From assembly GCF_018599245.1 (NCBI RefSeq), contig NZ_JAHEVJ010000005.1, forward strand, positions 1 through 64,000: DNA of 64,000 nucleotides. The letters are read 5' to 3'. Made by a program: the position numbers and the translations under genes. Every line of letters starts with the position of its first letter. Positions within the stretch are counted from its first letter, which is position 1. Under the pieces are notes generated by a model, which saw only the letters and a program-made list of their open reading frames with translations, did no database searches and was not told the origin of the DNA. Of the stretch, positions 27,952 through 37,039 are shown one piece after another. This DNA is from Aliiroseovarius lamellibrachiae (lineage in GTDB: Bacteria > Pseudomonadota > Alphaproteobacteria > Rhodobacterales > Rhodobacteraceae).

Positions 27952-28358
27952 TATAACATGGCCGTTCCCAGCGCGATGAACAGGCAAAGCGGGCTGTAGA
28001 AGCGCAGATTCAGGTGATCGAACCTCGGCTCTATCTGTCGCCGCCACACCGGAAGGTAGCCTGCCAATCCCCTTAGCGTGAAGACCAAGATCATTCCCCA
28101 ACACCCCACGTTCAATACCGCATCGGGGATCGGGGTTTTGATCCAATTGGCTTGCGCCGACACCAGCGCCACGGCCACCAAAAGCGCAAGGAACACCAGA
28201 AAACTCGCCCATCGCGGCGGCATGCGTGTGATGCCTTTTGCCCCCACCACGGCTTTGGCCAATAGCGCCTCGTCCCGGATTGGCCAGTTCAGGCCCAACG
28301 CCCAGATCAAATGCACAGCAGCGGCCCCCAAGAGGGCCAAAACAATCAAGACTGTCAT
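27951..28358 (-). CDS. DUF3995 membrane protein
   Basis: A 135-residue protein with four hydrophobic segments. It begins MTVLIVLALLGAAAVHLIWALGL and has the family-like WPIRDEALLAKAVVGAKGITRMP and CWGMILVFTLRGLAGYLPVWRR, with NLRFYSPLCLFIALG near the end. DUF3995 proteins have no known function. The start codon overlaps the stop of the upstream membrane-protein gene (ATGA), so the pair is co-translated. The pair is divergent from a TetR regulator. Confidence 0.82.
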   Translation of the reverse strand: MTVLIVLALLGAAAVHLIWALGLNWPIRDEALLAKAVVGAKGITRMPPRWASFLVFLALLVAVALVSAQANWIKTPIPDAVLNVGCWGMILVFTLRGLAGYLPVWRRQIEPRFDHLNLRFYSPLCLFIALGTAML

Positions 28359-28729
28359 GCGGTTTTCCCCCTGCGACCTATGACCATCACCGCGGGGATA
28401 AGCATAAATGCGATCCACTGAGGCATGTCGATCACGTTCCCCAACAAGCGCATCCCGTAAAACAGGAACAGGGATGCAAAGCCCAATTGGATGGCGATGA
28501 TCACCCGCTCTAACGCGCGGTTCGGATATTTGATCAACCCCGCGAGTGCGACGGAAAACACCAACAGGATGATGGTGATCGCATGCCAGATCACAGCAGA
28601 TATGGCGCGCAAATAAGGGGAAAGATCGCTTGCTTGAATGGGCGCGTGGATTTCCGGGCCACCGCCGAGCACATGCGCAAGGAATGTCGCGAACATCAGC
28701 ACGGTGGCCGCGATCATGAATTTGTTCAT
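28355..28729 (-). CDS. Small membrane protein, partner of the DUF3995 gene
   Basis: A 124-residue protein with four hydrophobic segments. The start MNKFMIAATVLMFATFLAHVL (28729) has a GGAG ribosome site 9 nt upstream. HVLGGGPEIHAPIQAS is a conserved-looking loop after helix 1. I do not recognise the family. It is the first gene of a two-gene unit under the control region that holds two TetR-like operator sites. Confidence 0.68.
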   Translation of the reverse strand: MNKFMIAATVLMFATFLAHVLGGGPEIHAPIQASDLSPYLRAISAVIWHAITIILLVFSVALAGLIKYPNRALERVIIAIQLGFASLFLFYGMRLLGNVIDMPQWIAFMLIPAVMVIGRRGKTA

Positions 28730-28749
28730 TCTGGATCTCCAATCTGATT

Positions 28750-28806
28750 CCATACGCTTGCGTACGGTAGTGAAATTGCCTAAGGTGTCAATACGCTTCC
28801 GTATGG
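28750..28806. promoter_or_regulatory. Two matching TetR-type operator sites
   Basis: Between the membrane-protein pair and the tetR gene are two 18-bp near-palindromes on the same pattern: CCATACGCTTGCGTACGG (28750-28767) and CAATACGCTTCCGTATGG (28789-28806). They are spaced 39 bp start to start, and the second overlaps the tetR start codon. This arrangement would let the regulator repress itself and the divergent membrane genes. Confidence 0.7.
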
Positions 28807-29375
28807 AGATTTCAGTGTCCGAAAAACGCCCCCGCCTTACGCCCGAAGATTGGATTTACGCAGGCTTTCGCGCCTTGGTTTCTGACGGACCTGATGGCCT
28901 GAAAGCCGAACCTCTGGCGCGCATGCTCGGCACCACCAAGGGATCTTTTTACTGGCATTTTCATGATGTTAGAGATTTTCACGCTAAGATGCTTGCCCTT
29001 TGGGAAGCCCAATCCGTCGACGCGGTGACGGCCACGTTGGACCAAGAGAATGACCCTGTGCGTAGGTTGTATCGGTTGGGGGAAATCTCGACAGACAGCA
29101 GCGCTAACTACGGCGGAGATGGCGCAGAACCTGCAATTCGCGCATGGGCCCACGGACACCCCGATGTTGCCAAATGTGTGGCCCGCGTTGATGCGAAACG
29201 GCTGGAGTATCTCCGTCAAATCCTTGCTGATCTGGACCTGACCAATCCCGAGTTTACCCGCATCATTTATGGGGCCTATATCGGCCTAGGCACCCTTTCG
29301 GCCACGGATCAAACCGACAATTCCGGCGCGATGAGCACCCTTTTGGCGGCCTTGCTGGCCTTGCGGGATGCGTGA
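28803..29375 (+). CDS. TetR/AcrR-family transcriptional regulator
   Basis: A 190-residue regulator. The helix-turn-helix is at about residues 20-60: DGLKAEPLARMLGTTKGSFYWHFHD, a textbook TetR DNA-binding region. The C-terminal part is the ligand-binding domain, with VAKCVARVDAKRLEYLRQIL, of a subgroup I cannot name. The start is MEISVSEKR (28803), which places the motif at the usual distance; longer frames run back through the operators. It probably controls the divergent membrane pair and itself through the sites at 28750-28806. The ligand is unknown. Confidence 0.9.
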   Translation: MEISVSEKRPRLTPEDWIYAGFRALVSDGPDGLKAEPLARMLGTTKGSFYWHFHDVRDFHAKMLALWEAQSVDAVTATLDQENDPVRRLYRLGEISTDSSANYGGDGAEPAIRAWAHGHPDVAKCVARVDAKRLEYLRQILADLDLTNPEFTRIIYGAYIGLGTLSATDQTDNSGAMSTLLAALLALRDA

Positions 29376-29445
29376 GAACCCGCCGATCATAAACATATCT
29401 GAAATGCTTACTGGCCCTCGGATTTCCATCCCATAAAGTGACGCC

Positions 29446-29838
29446 ATGAAACAGATTATCCTTACCTGCAGCCTGATTGCCCTGCTTGCCGCCTGCAAAG
29501 ATGAAACCTTGTCCGGCTATGCGCCCGAAGAGACCACTTGGGTGTTGGAAAGCCTAAACGGGTCAGCATTTGACGCGAACGCAACACTGACGTTTCCGCA
29601 AAAAGGAAAAATCGCGGGCAAAGGTCCCTGTAATGGCTTCCGAGGCACCCAAAGCGTACCGTACCCGTGGTTTTCTGTGGATGGGATCGCCTCGACCAAA
29701 ATGACCTGTCCACAAATTTCTCAGGAAACCCAGTTTTTTGAAGCCCTGCAAAAAATGACACTGTCCGAGGTGTCCGGTGGCACGTTGATCCTGTCCAACG
29801 AAGAGGGATCCCAAATGCTGTTTCGCGCTGTGCCTTAG
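29446..29838 (+). CDS. META-domain lipoprotein
   Basis: A 130-residue exported protein. The signal peptide ends in the lipobox ALLAAC (lipidated Cys17). The mature part is a META/HslJ domain with WVLESLNGSAFDANATLTF, then GPCNGFRGTQSVPYPWFSVDGIASTKMTCPQ, then ETQFFEALQKMT. HslJ-like proteins are linked to stress and antibiotic tolerance; the biochemical activity is unknown. Two Cys in the domain could form a disulfide. The stop is 3 nt from the convergent recO stop, and a short AGGGATC/GATCCCT palindrome spans the junction. Confidence 0.86.
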   Translation: MKQIILTCSLIALLAACKDETLSGYAPEETTWVLESLNGSAFDANATLTFPQKGKIAGKGPCNGFRGTQSVPYPWFSVDGIASTKMTCPQISQETQFFEALQKMTLSEVSGGTLILSNEEGSQMLFRAVP

Positions 29839-29841
29839 GGA

Positions 29842-30576
29842 TCAGATCCCTGTACCCACATCACGCTTTAGGCGGTCAATCAGTCGCGCACGCGCTTCTG
29901 GCAAGGGGCGGTTTCCAAGCGCATGGGCAACCCCTTGGGTCAGGAAATGCCCGGTGGTGATCAGCCCCTCAAGCACGTCTTCCAGCCGCCCGGCCCCGAC
30001 GCCCAAAAGCTCGGTTGGAAGCGGCAACAAACGGTCGGCCCATTCCCCCGCGCCGTCCACAGACACGGCCCGGCCCGTTTTGGGCGAGACATACGCCAAG
30101 CCTTCTTTGCGACCCGTTACTGCGCAGCATTCCAGATCCAAGCCAAATCCCAGCTCGTCAAGCAGCGCCAATTCCCATTTGAGATAGGCGACAGGCCACA
30201 CGGGATTGGTGCCAAGCAGATCCAGCATAGACTGCGTACGCGCATAAAGCGCCGGGTGGGGTTCACGTTCTGGCAGGGCAAAGCCAAGCAGCGCGGTTAT
30301 CGCATTGAGCCCCGCCAAAGCGCTGCGATCGGACAGGACAAGGGCGCGACTTTTGATCGGTTCAACTGTGAAGCTGCCGATGTGTTCCTCAAGCCGCGCG
30401 CGCCAGCTGACGTCCAACTGGCCACCGGGTTGCAGAATCGGGGTGAGCTTACGACTGACCCCACCGCGCACGACGCCTGCATGGCGACCGTGTTCGGCGG
30501 TAAATACCTCGATGATCACCGAGGTTTCGCCGTGCTTGCGCACCGAGAGTAACGCGCCTTCATCTCGCCAATCCAT
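29842..30576 (-). CDS. recO: DNA repair protein RecO
   Basis: A 244-residue RecO. The N-terminal OB fold begins [26 protein letters not shown] and continues [11 protein letters not shown]. The C-terminal helical domain includes [23 protein letters not shown] and ends with [11 protein letters not shown]. RecO loads RecA on SSB-coated gaps with RecR. It is the last gene of the lepB-rnc-era run, a common alphaproteobacterial order, here with a DUF1491 gene inserted between era and recO. Confidence 0.92.
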   Translation of the reverse strand: MDWRDEGALLSVRKHGETSVIIEVFTAEHGRHAGVVRGGVSRKLTPILQPGGQLDVSWRARLEEHIGSFTVEPIKSRALVLSDRSALAGLNAITALLGFALPEREPHPALYARTQSMLDLLGTNPVWPVAYLKWELALLDELGFGLDLECCAVTGRKEGLAYVSPKTGRAVSVDGAGEWADRLLPLPTELLGVGAGRLEDVLEGLITTGHFLTQGVAHALGNRPLPEARARLIDRLKRDVGTGI

Positions 30577-30629
30577 TGGGCCTCCTGCGGGTAGAATAGC
30601 GATGGCGGGTCTATCGGCTAGGGTGGAAA

Positions 30630-30660
30630 TTGGATATTTATAGAAAGAGGAAGAAGGGAG
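30630..30660. repeat. Intergenic repeat copy B (degenerate)
   Basis: GGATATTTATAGAAAGAGGAA at 30632-30652 matches the core seen after the SDR gene (7255) and between yqgE and tsaC (57472) at 19 of 21 positions of the latter. It sits in the 89-nt gap between the DUF1491 stop and the recO start. No hairpin accompanies it here. Confidence 0.5.
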
Positions 30661-30665
30661 GCCGA

Positions 30666-30998
30666 TTAATCGGACAGGCCGGGTTCATCCAGCAAATGGC
30701 GCCCATCGCGGTCCTCGACCTCAATCACCCAGAGATCAGGATCAAAGCTTTTTTGCCGCATCAAGGCCGCATCCACATCAGGCTCGGCCCCCTCAGCGAG
30801 GACAACCCACTTGCGATCCCCGGTCATCAGATCAAAGCTGCGCTGATAGGCGGTGGCGCGACCATCAAGCGTGTTGAGTTTCACCAACACAGCCCCCGCG
30901 GTCGCATCCCCTTTTTTGGTAATGAACACAGGAATGCCTGCAAGCCGAAGCCGCGTCAGATAGGCCGAAACCCAAACATCTGCGGTCAGCCGCGTCAC
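30666..30998 (-). CDS. DUF1491 protein
   Basis: A 110-residue protein of the DUF1491 family, found almost only in alphaproteobacteria. It begins [31 protein letters not shown] and has [21 protein letters not shown] and [23 protein letters not shown], the usual three blocks. No function is known. The start overlaps the era stop by 4 nt, so it is co-translated with era. The operon position beside era and recO is typical. Confidence 0.88.
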   Translation of the reverse strand: MTRLTADVWVSAYLTRLRLAGIPVFITKKGDATAGAVLVKLNTLDGRATAYQRSFDLMTGDRKWVVLAEGAEPDVDAALMRQKSFDPDLWVIEVEDRDGRHLLDEPGLSD

Positions 30999-31900
30999 GC
31001 GTTTCCGTCTTTGAAATCAAGACCCATTTCTGAGTAACGCTCTTTTTCCTCAAGCCAGTTCGGGCGCACTTTGACCTGTAAAAACAGATGCACCTTACGG
31101 CCCATGAATTCTTCGAGCTCGGTGCGCGCGGCCTTGCCGATCGACTTGATGGTTTCGCCCTTGTTGCCAAGCACGATGCCTTTGTGGCCGTCGCGCATCA
31201 CATAGATCACCTGATCCACGCGCGCAGAGCCATCTTTGCGCTCTTCCCAGTTTTCGGTCTCAACCGTCATTTGGTACGGCAGCTCTTGGTGCAGGCGCAG
31301 GGTCAGCTTTTCGCGGGTCATTTCGGCGGCGATCATGCGCATCGGCAGGTCGGCGATTTGATCTTCGGGATACATCCACGGACCTTCTGGCACGACCTCT
31401 GCCAGCCAGCTGCGCAACGCCGGTACGCCGTGGCCTTTTTCGGCGGAAATCATGAAGGTTTCGGTGAAGTCATAACGTTCGTTCAGGTCTTTGGCCAAAG
31501 CCAGCAGCGCTTCTGATTTCACCTTGTCGATCTTGTTAATCCCAAGTGCGACGGTGCGCCCTTCGGCCATCTTTTCCAGACCTTCAAGGATGCGCTCAAC
31601 CCCTTCGGTCACGCCGCGGTGCGCCTCGACCAACAAGACGACGATATCCGCGTCCGCAGCCCCGCCCCAAGCGGCGGCGACCATCGCACGGTCCAACCGG
31701 CGACGCGGCCGAAACAGGCCTGGCGTGTCCACAAACACCAGCTGCGATGTGTCTTCGATGGCCACACCGCGAATACGCGTGCGTGTGGTTTGCACCTTAT
31801 GCGTCACGATCGAGACTTTGGCCCCCACCATTTGGTTGGTCAGGGTCGATTTGCCCGCATTGGGCTCTCCGATGAGGGCGACGAAACCGGCGCGTGTCAT
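30995..31900 (-). CDS. era: GTPase Era
   Basis: A 301-residue ribosome-assembly GTPase. G1 is GEPNAGKST near the N terminus, G3 is DTPGLF, G4 is NKIDK and G5-like is SAEKGHGV. A C-terminal KH domain has GHKGIVLGNKGETIKSIGKAART, the 16S rRNA-binding loop. The start MTRAGFVALIG (31900) was chosen because G1 then lies at residue 11-19, as in other Era proteins; the open frame runs 48 codons further without homology. Its place after rnc is standard. Confidence 0.95.
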   Translation of the reverse strand: MTRAGFVALIGEPNAGKSTLTNQMVGAKVSIVTHKVQTTRTRIRGVAIEDTSQLVFVDTPGLFRPRRRLDRAMVAAAWGGAADADIVVLLVEAHRGVTEGVERILEGLEKMAEGRTVALGINKIDKVKSEALLALAKDLNERYDFTETFMISAEKGHGVPALRSWLAEVVPEGPWMYPEDQIADLPMRMIAAEMTREKLTLRLHQELPYQMTVETENWEERKDGSARVDQVIYVMRDGHKGIVLGNKGETIKSIGKAARTELEEFMGRKVHLFLQVKVRPNWLEEKERYSEMGLDFKDGNA

Positions 31901-32040
31901 GATGTCTGTCCTTTGTTGATAGCGTGATGTAACCGATTCCGTGCCATAGAGCCAGAGGCCATGCGACCTCGGCGAAATCGCCCCAACGCCACCGAATGCT
32001 AAGCTTTCCTGTGTTCTCGAAATCCCGGACCGGTCAGGGA

Positions 32041-32721
32041 TCAATTACCCAAACGGTCCAACAACGCCTTGGCCGCGGCCTGTTCTGCCATGCGTTTTGA
32101 TGTGGCACGGGCCGTGGCCGTTTGGCCGTTTTCCAACCGCGCTTCAATCGTGAACTCAGGTGCATGGTCAGGGCCATCCCGGCCCGTTTCCACATATTTT
32201 GGCGGGGCAAGTTTGCGGGCCTGCGCCCATTCTTGCAGCGATGTTTTGGGGTCGCGCGCATCAAGTTCAACATTCTCAACACGATCGCCCCACAGGCGCA
32301 AAATCATCGCGCGGGCGGGCTCAAATCCTGCGTCCCTGTAGACCGCAGCGATCACCGCTTCCATTGCATCGCCCAACAGGGCTTGCTTGCGGCGCCCACC
32401 GGTTTTCATCTCGGACCGGCCAAGTTTCAGAACGTCCCCAACGCCAACCTCACGCGCGACGTCGGCGCAGCTTTCTTTTCGCACCAAGGCATTATAACGC
32501 GGCGCCAAAACACCCTCGGCGGCCTTGGGATCATCATCGAGCAACCGTTCAGCCATGACCAAGCCCAACACCCGGTCGCCCAAAAACTCCAGCCGCTGAT
32601 TGTCCGGCCGGGTGGCCGAAGAAATCGACCCGTGGGTGAGCGCGCGGATCAGCAGTTCCGGGTCTTTGAACCGGTGGCCGATACGCGCCTCAAACGCTTT
32701 GAGATCGCCAGACAGTTTCAC
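32041..32721 (-). CDS. rnc: Ribonuclease III
   Basis: A 226-residue double-strand-specific RNase for rRNA and mRNA processing. The signature is [14 protein letters not shown] with catalytic acidic residues, followed by [16 protein letters not shown]. The C-terminal double-strand RNA-binding domain starts at about residue 152 ([11 protein letters not shown], then [13 protein letters not shown]). It overlaps lepB by 4 nt. Era starts 140 nt downstream, so era may have its own promoter or ribosome entry. Confidence 0.95.
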   Translation of the reverse strand: MKLSGDLKAFEARIGHRFKDPELLIRALTHGSISSATRPDNQRLEFLGDRVLGLVMAERLLDDDPKAAEGVLAPRYNALVRKESCADVAREVGVGDVLKLGRSEMKTGGRRKQALLGDAMEAVIAAVYRDAGFEPARAMILRLWGDRVENVELDARDPKTSLQEWAQARKLAPPKYVETGRDGPDHAPEFTIEARLENGQTATARATSKRMAEQAAAKALLDRLGN

Positions 32722-33497
32722 TCGATCCCCTTAAAGAAACGATCAGAACGCCAGGTCCAGAAGTAAAATAGACGTTTGCCAGCGGCTGAGAACACAATCC
32801 GATCCGCGCGTCCCAAGAGGTATTCAAACGGCACCATGCCAACGCCGCCCGCATTTTGGCTGACCCGGCTGTCGGTGGAATTGTCGCGGTTGTCACCCAT
32901 GAAGAAAAAGTTCCCTTCAGGCACGGTAAACACATTGGTATTGTCCAGACGTCCAGTTCCAACATTCAGCACCGAATGCTTCACGCCGTTTGGCAGGGTC
33001 TCGATGGCACGCGATTTGAGGCATGTTCCGCCATTTCCAACCGGACGATTGGCACAAAGAGGCTGTGTGGCAAAGCGGCCTTGAGGGGCTTTGATCTCTT
33101 CGAAAATCCCGTCCGGCGTTTGGGGGGCTGCGACATCATTGATGTAAAGAATGCCTTCTTTCACCTGAATTTTGTCACCCGGCAAGCCGATCAACCGCTT
33201 CACATAATCGGTGCCCAACGTTGGGTGGCGGAACACCACAACGTCGCCACGCTCGGGTTCCGACGCAAAAACGCGCCCCGAAATCGGGCAGACAGAAAAG
33301 GGGCAGGAATATTTCGAATAGCCATAGGCCATCTTGTTCACAAACAGGAAATCGCCGATCAAAAGCGTGTCTTTCATCGACCCGGTTGGGATCCAGAACG
33401 GTTGGAAAAACAACGTGCGAAACACACCCGCAATGAGCAATGCCCAAACAATCGTCTTAATGGTATCGACGATGCCTTCTTCTTTTTTCTCAGCCAT
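32718..33497 (-). CDS. lepB: Signal peptidase I
   Basis: A 259-residue membrane serine peptidase that removes signal peptides. One N-terminal membrane segment (about 11-30) precedes the catalytic Ser40 in [12 protein letters not shown], and the general base is Lys100 in [25 protein letters not shown] lies in the C-terminal half. Residues 60-85 contain three cysteines within a short segment, [14 protein letters not shown]. It overlaps rnc by 4 nt. Confidence 0.95.
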   Translation of the reverse strand: MAEKKEEGIVDTIKTIVWALLIAGVFRTLFFQPFWIPTGSMKDTLLIGDFLFVNKMAYGYSKYSCPFSVCPISGRVFASEPERGDVVVFRHPTLGTDYVKRLIGLPGDKIQVKEGILYINDVAAPQTPDGIFEEIKAPQGRFATQPLCANRPVGNGGTCLKSRAIETLPNGVKHSVLNVGTGRLDNTNVFTVPEGNFFFMGDNRDNSTDSRVSQNAGGVGMVPFEYLLGRADRIVFSAAGKRLFYFWTWRSDRFFKGIE

Positions 33498-33568
33498 AGG
33501 ATCCTGCCTGTAATTTGCTTGTTGGCGATATGCGGTGCTGTGGGAGAAGAGTCAAGTTTTGCGGCGCA

Positions 33569-33973
33569 TTAGTCCGTTTTTGGGCGGGCTTCGATCACCA
33601 CAAATGCCTGCGCCCAAGGGTGGTCATCGGTGAGCGTGACGTGAATGACCGCTTTATGCCCCGTGGGGGTCATCGCCTGCAACCGGTCCCGCGCCCAGCC
33701 TGTGACCTCCATCACCGGCTGTCCGGTTTTCAGGTTTGACACCGTCATATCACGCCATGAAATCCCCATCGAAAGCCCGGTGCCAAGCGCCTTGGAACAC
33801 GCCTCTTTGGCGGCCCAGCGTTTTGCCAATGTGCCGGCCTCGTCCTTGCGCCGCGCCGCTTTGGCAAGCTCGCGTTCTGTGAACACCCGGTTGCGAAACC
33901 GATCCCCAAAACGTTCCAACGTACGCTCAATCCGCTCGATGTTGGCCAGATCCGTGCCGATGCCTAAGATCAC
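33569..33973 (-). CDS. acpS: Holo-[acyl-carrier-protein] synthase
   Basis: A 134-residue enzyme that transfers 4'-phosphopantetheine from CoA to ACP. It begins [17 protein letters not shown] (Asp8 binds magnesium), and the second metal ligand is in [15 protein letters not shown]. The C-terminal [20 protein letters not shown] completes the fold. The gene lies between pdxJ and lepB as in other alphaproteobacteria, but three accessory genes have been inserted between pdxJ and acpS here. It overlaps the preceding gene by 4 nt. Confidence 0.95.
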   Translation of the reverse strand: MILGIGTDLANIERIERTLERFGDRFRNRVFTERELAKAARRKDEAGTLAKRWAAKEACSKALGTGLSMGISWRDMTVSNLKTGQPVMEVTGWARDRLQAMTPTGHKAVIHVTLTDDHPWAQAFVVIEARPKTD

Positions 33974-34437
33974 TTGGCGTCCTCCAATGTGGCCACGACA
34001 TCCCCGGAGGATTGGTTCACGGTGATGTGCAAAAGGCTCCAGTCACCCTCAGAGCTGTCAGGATTATAGCGCGCGGCAGGAAGGGAAAGGGTCAGCCCCT
34101 TTCCCGGATCATAGGTCGCAGTGATGTTCTCAAGCTTAACGCCCATAAAGCCAAAACTCGGCGACAGGCTGATCCTCCGACATTGCCGATCCCCCACCAC
34201 CCCATAAGGTGGTGACAAAAGCAGCAGGTGATAGGCCGCGGCGGCGGGTTCGATCAGGTCCAAAAGCGCAAGGCGGACCGCGCCATTTGCAAAGCTTTTG
34301 CTGGCCTCATCCCAGGGTTCAACCAGATTGGCCGCAGAGGAACGCCAGTCGCATTCGCCCACGCTTTGCGCCCACGCATGAGGGGTAAGTGCCAGTGCCG
34401 CAACGGCCAAAATCCCGGTAAACAGTCCCGTTTTCAT
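33970..34437 (-). CDS. Exported protein of unknown function
   Basis: A 155-residue protein with a standard signal peptide (cleavage after about AWA, residue 23). The mature part begins [20 protein letters not shown] and has two cysteines, about 65 residues apart, that may form a disulfide. The C-terminal half is predicted to be beta-rich ([21 protein letters not shown]). I do not recognise the family. It overlaps acpS by 4 nt and follows the LysE gene by 4 nt, so it is part of the operon. Confidence 0.7.
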   Translation of the reverse strand: MKTGLFTGILAVAALALTPHAWAQSVGECDWRSSAANLVEPWDEASKSFANGAVRLALLDLIEPAAAAYHLLLLSPPYGVVGDRQCRRISLSPSFGFMGVKLENITATYDPGKGLTLSLPAARYNPDSSEGDWSLLHITVNQSSGDVVATLEDAK

Positions 34438-34441
34438 CTCA

Positions 34442-35074
34442 TCACACCTCGATTTTCGACATCAGGATTTTCAGGCTGGCCGCCCCAAACAACACGCCAA
34501 ACGTCAGATCAAACCACCGGCGCGCACGCTGATAGGTCCGCACGACTTTGGGGGTGGAAAACAAAAAAGCATAACCGATAAAGACAAATATACCGCCCGT
34601 GTAAAGAAACACAAACAGGCCGATTATTTGTGTGGCTGGCGCAAACGGCGGCAATAGGATTGCAAAAACAGCCCCCCACGACAGGATCGCCTTTGGGTTG
34701 GTCAAGTGGATCAACGCCCCTTTTTGAAAGGCCACAAAGCGCGTCCCTTTCGCGACCGAACCTTCCCCCATCGGTGTTTTGGAAATGGCCGATTTGAACG
34801 ATTTGATCGCAAGATAAAGAAGATAGGCCGCGCCGATGTATTTGACTGTTGTGAAAATCCAGACATGGGTCAGCATCAATGCGCCCATACCAAAACCGGC
34901 CGCAATACCCCAAAACGCACCACCCGCGAGGATCCCCATGGCGAAAGCAAGCGCTTGGCCCCGCCCTTCGGCCATTGCCGTGCCCGCAATGCCCAAAGTC
35001 GCCGGGCCGGGCGACCCACCCGCCACCACCCAGCCAAGCCAGATCAGCGCCAATTCAACCCCTGTCATGCCCAT
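34442..35074 (-). CDS. LysE-family amino-acid exporter
   Basis: A 210-residue transporter with six hydrophobic segments. The family features SPGPATLGIAGTAMAEGRG near the N terminus and HLTNPKAILSWGAVFAILLPP in the middle are clear. LysE/RhtB proteins export amino acids or related amines; the substrate cannot be told. The ribosome site GGAGAAG precedes MGMTGVELAL; a second start two codons later is possible. It is one of three accessory genes between pdxJ and acpS. Confidence 0.9.
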   Translation of the reverse strand: MGMTGVELALIWLGWVVAGGSPGPATLGIAGTAMAEGRGQALAFAMGILAGGAFWGIAAGFGMGALMLTHVWIFTTVKYIGAAYLLYLAIKSFKSAISKTPMGEGSVAKGTRFVAFQKGALIHLTNPKAILSWGAVFAILLPPFAPATQIIGLFVFLYTGGIFVFIGYAFLFSTPKVVRTYQRARRWFDLTFGVLFGAASLKILMSKIEV

Positions 35075-35114
35075 GGTCTTCTCCGAAAACTTGGTTTGCT
35101 TGAAATAGCGGTGT

Positions 35115-35564
35115 TCACTTCCGCGACGCTTTGCGATCCAGCGCGATTTTCTGATTTTTGAAGCCGTAGGTTAAGAAAAATCTATTGGTCAGGAAGGTGA
35201 TCCCGATCAGCACCATAAATATCAAGGCCGCCATAACCGGAACGCTGTAAAACACGGCCCGCACGCTTGGAACGATCATCGCCAAGACCATGATCAGGGC
35301 GTTCACCAAAATGACCACTTTCGTCAGCGACCGCGCCGCCGCCCAGGCTTCGGATTTCTCAAATGGGGGGCGGCCTGCGGTTGCACGTTTCTGCCCCTCG
35401 TTCATCGCCCCGGCCATCGCAGGCAAAATGGTCGACAGCCCCGCCGGAAGCGAAATTCCGGCCAGCAATGACAGCACAAAAGACAGCACGACCAAGCCCA
35501 GAATCGTTCCCATATAGACCAGCGTGTAGCGTTTCAAATTGACCAATGGCGCATCTTGGATCAT
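35115..35564 (-). CDS. ABZJ_00895-like membrane protein
   Basis: A 149-residue protein with four hydrophobic segments in the pattern helix-helix-loop-helix-helix (about 13-33, 38-56, 79-98, 105-127). The loop holds AMNEGQKRATAGRPPFEKSEAW, which together with the length fits the ABZJ_00895 family. No function is known. Its ATG overlaps the pdxJ stop (TGATG), so it is translated with pdxJ. Confidence 0.72.
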   Translation of the reverse strand: MIQDAPLVNLKRYTLVYMGTILGLVVLSFVLSLLAGISLPAGLSTILPAMAGAMNEGQKRATAGRPPFEKSEAWAAARSLTKVVILVNALIMVLAMIVPSVRAVFYSVPVMAALIFMVLIGITFLTNRFFLTYGFKNQKIALDRKASRK

Positions 35565-36316
35565 CAGCCGCGCGCCTCGTCCATCAGGCGGCGCATTTCG
35601 GCCATCGCCTCTGGAAGCCCGCGAAAAATGGCCTCACCAATCAGAAAATGCCCGATGTTCAGCTCTTTCACCTCGGACATGGCCGCAATTGGCGCAACCG
35701 TTTCATAGGTCAACCCGTGGCCCATATGCACCTCAAGTCCAAGGGACTGGGCGAGCTTTGCCCCCTCGCGCAGGCGGGCAAGTTCTGCATCGCGCGCCTC
35801 AAACCGACCCTCTGAATGGTAATCGCAATAGGCGCCAGTGTGCAGTTCCACCACGGGGGCGCCAATCCGGGCCGCCGCGCGGATTTGGGCCTCATCTGCG
35901 CCGATAAAGAGCGAGACGCGGCACCCGGCGTCGCGCAACGGGGCGATATATTCCCCCAAACGATCGTCCTGAGCGGCCACTTCCAGCCCGCCTTCGGTGG
36001 TCAGTTCTTCGCGCTTTTCTGGCACCAAACACACCGCATGGGGTTGGTGTTTCAGGGCAATCGCCTGCATCTCATCCGTTGCGGCCATTTCAAAGTTTAA
36101 CGGGATGCTCAGCGCATCCATCAGGCCAGAAATATCATCGTCTTTGATGTGGCGACGATCTTCGCGTAGATGTGCGGTGATGCCGTCAGCCCCCGCCTCT
36201 TCGGCCATTAACGCCGCCCGCACAGGATCAGGATAGGCCGATCCGCGTGCATTTCGCACGGTTGCAACGTGGTCAATATTGACGCCAAGCCGTAAAATGT
36301 CAGCAGTTTCGGGCAT
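35564..36316 (-). CDS. pdxJ: Pyridoxine 5'-phosphate synthase
   Basis: A 250-residue TIM-barrel enzyme making pyridoxine 5'-phosphate from 1-deoxyxylulose 5-phosphate and 3-amino-1-hydroxyacetone phosphate, the last ring-closing step of the DXP-dependent B6 route. It shows [49 protein letters not shown], and the glycine-rich [11 protein letters not shown] and [16 protein letters not shown]. The length is standard. It is the first gene of the pdxJ-to-recO run after the DUF2062 gene, with 33 nt between them. Confidence 0.96.
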   Translation of the reverse strand: MPETADILRLGVNIDHVATVRNARGSAYPDPVRAALMAEEAGADGITAHLREDRRHIKDDDISGLMDALSIPLNFEMAATDEMQAIALKHQPHAVCLVPEKREELTTEGGLEVAAQDDRLGEYIAPLRDAGCRVSLFIGADEAQIRAAARIGAPVVELHTGAYCDYHSEGRFEARDAELARLREGAKLAQSLGLEVHMGHGLTYETVAPIAAMSEVKELNIGHFLIGEAIFRGLPEAMAEMRRLMDEARG

Positions 36317-36349
36317 CTCGCGCTCCCCCCTTTGGATTCGCGCCCAGTG

Positions 36350-36997
36350 TTACCCGATTTTATCGCCGCCGCCAGCCTCAGATATCCGCTTGGCCAAGCG
36401 TTTCTCATAACGGGCTTTCAGCTTTTTGACGCGCCGGCGTTGATAGGCATAGATAAGGGGGTTCGATAGGAAATAGCCGATAAATCCGGCCACGACTCCG
36501 GGGAAAAAGCCCCCGACGGTATAGGGCAGAAATACGCGGTGGTAAAAGCGATCCACACGCGACCAATCCGCCACGTCATCGGTAAAGATAGCCAGAAAAT
36601 TGGCACCCAGATCCTTGGTTGCCCCACCAAAGGCCTGAAAGACCGCGGGAAGATGGATGCTGGAATGTTGATCCAACAGGAAGTTCCCCAAGGTGATCGA
36701 CCCCTCAGCAATTATCGGAAAGGTCAACGGGTTGCCCACAAACGTCGCAAGAAGGGCCGCGAGGATATTACCGCGCAAGCCCATTGCCAGCACCGCCGCC
36801 GTCAGAAAGTGGAGACCAAAGAAAGGGGTAAAGCTGGTGAAAATACCTGCGGCAATCCCACGCGAGATCCGATGCGCGGGGTCCGGCAGGCGCCGCAAAC
36901 GGTGGATCACATAGCGTGCCGCACGATACCACCCGCCACGCGGATAGAAAAACTCCGCCATAATCCGCAGATAAGACCGGGGGTTTCTCTTGAACAA
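36350..36997 (-). CDS. DUF2062 membrane protein
   Basis: A 215-residue protein with three or four hydrophobic segments. SRGIAAGIFTSFTPFFGLHF and ALLATFVGNPLTFPI are the typical DUF2062 signature segments. The C terminus is strongly basic (RRRVKKLKARYEKRLAKRI). Its function is unknown. It stands between rsh and pdxJ as in many alphaproteobacteria and is separated from each by about 30-40 nt. Confidence 0.88.
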   Translation of the reverse strand: MFKRNPRSYLRIMAEFFYPRGGWYRAARYVIHRLRRLPDPAHRISRGIAAGIFTSFTPFFGLHFLTAAVLAMGLRGNILAALLATFVGNPLTFPIIAEGSITLGNFLLDQHSSIHLPAVFQAFGGATKDLGANFLAIFTDDVADWSRVDRFYHRVFLPYTVGGFFPGVVAGFIGYFLSNPLIYAYQRRRVKKLKARYEKRLAKRISEAGGGDKIG

Positions 36998-37039
36998 GGC
37001 AGGCCCCTTTCAGGCTGGTGGGTCGGGCGGAACATCAAA

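Noticed and set aside
29837-29851. AGGGATC/GATCCCT palindrome between META and recO stops
   Set aside because: Only one base between the arms and no T-run, so it is a poor terminator; probably a chance of two GGATC words at a convergent junction.
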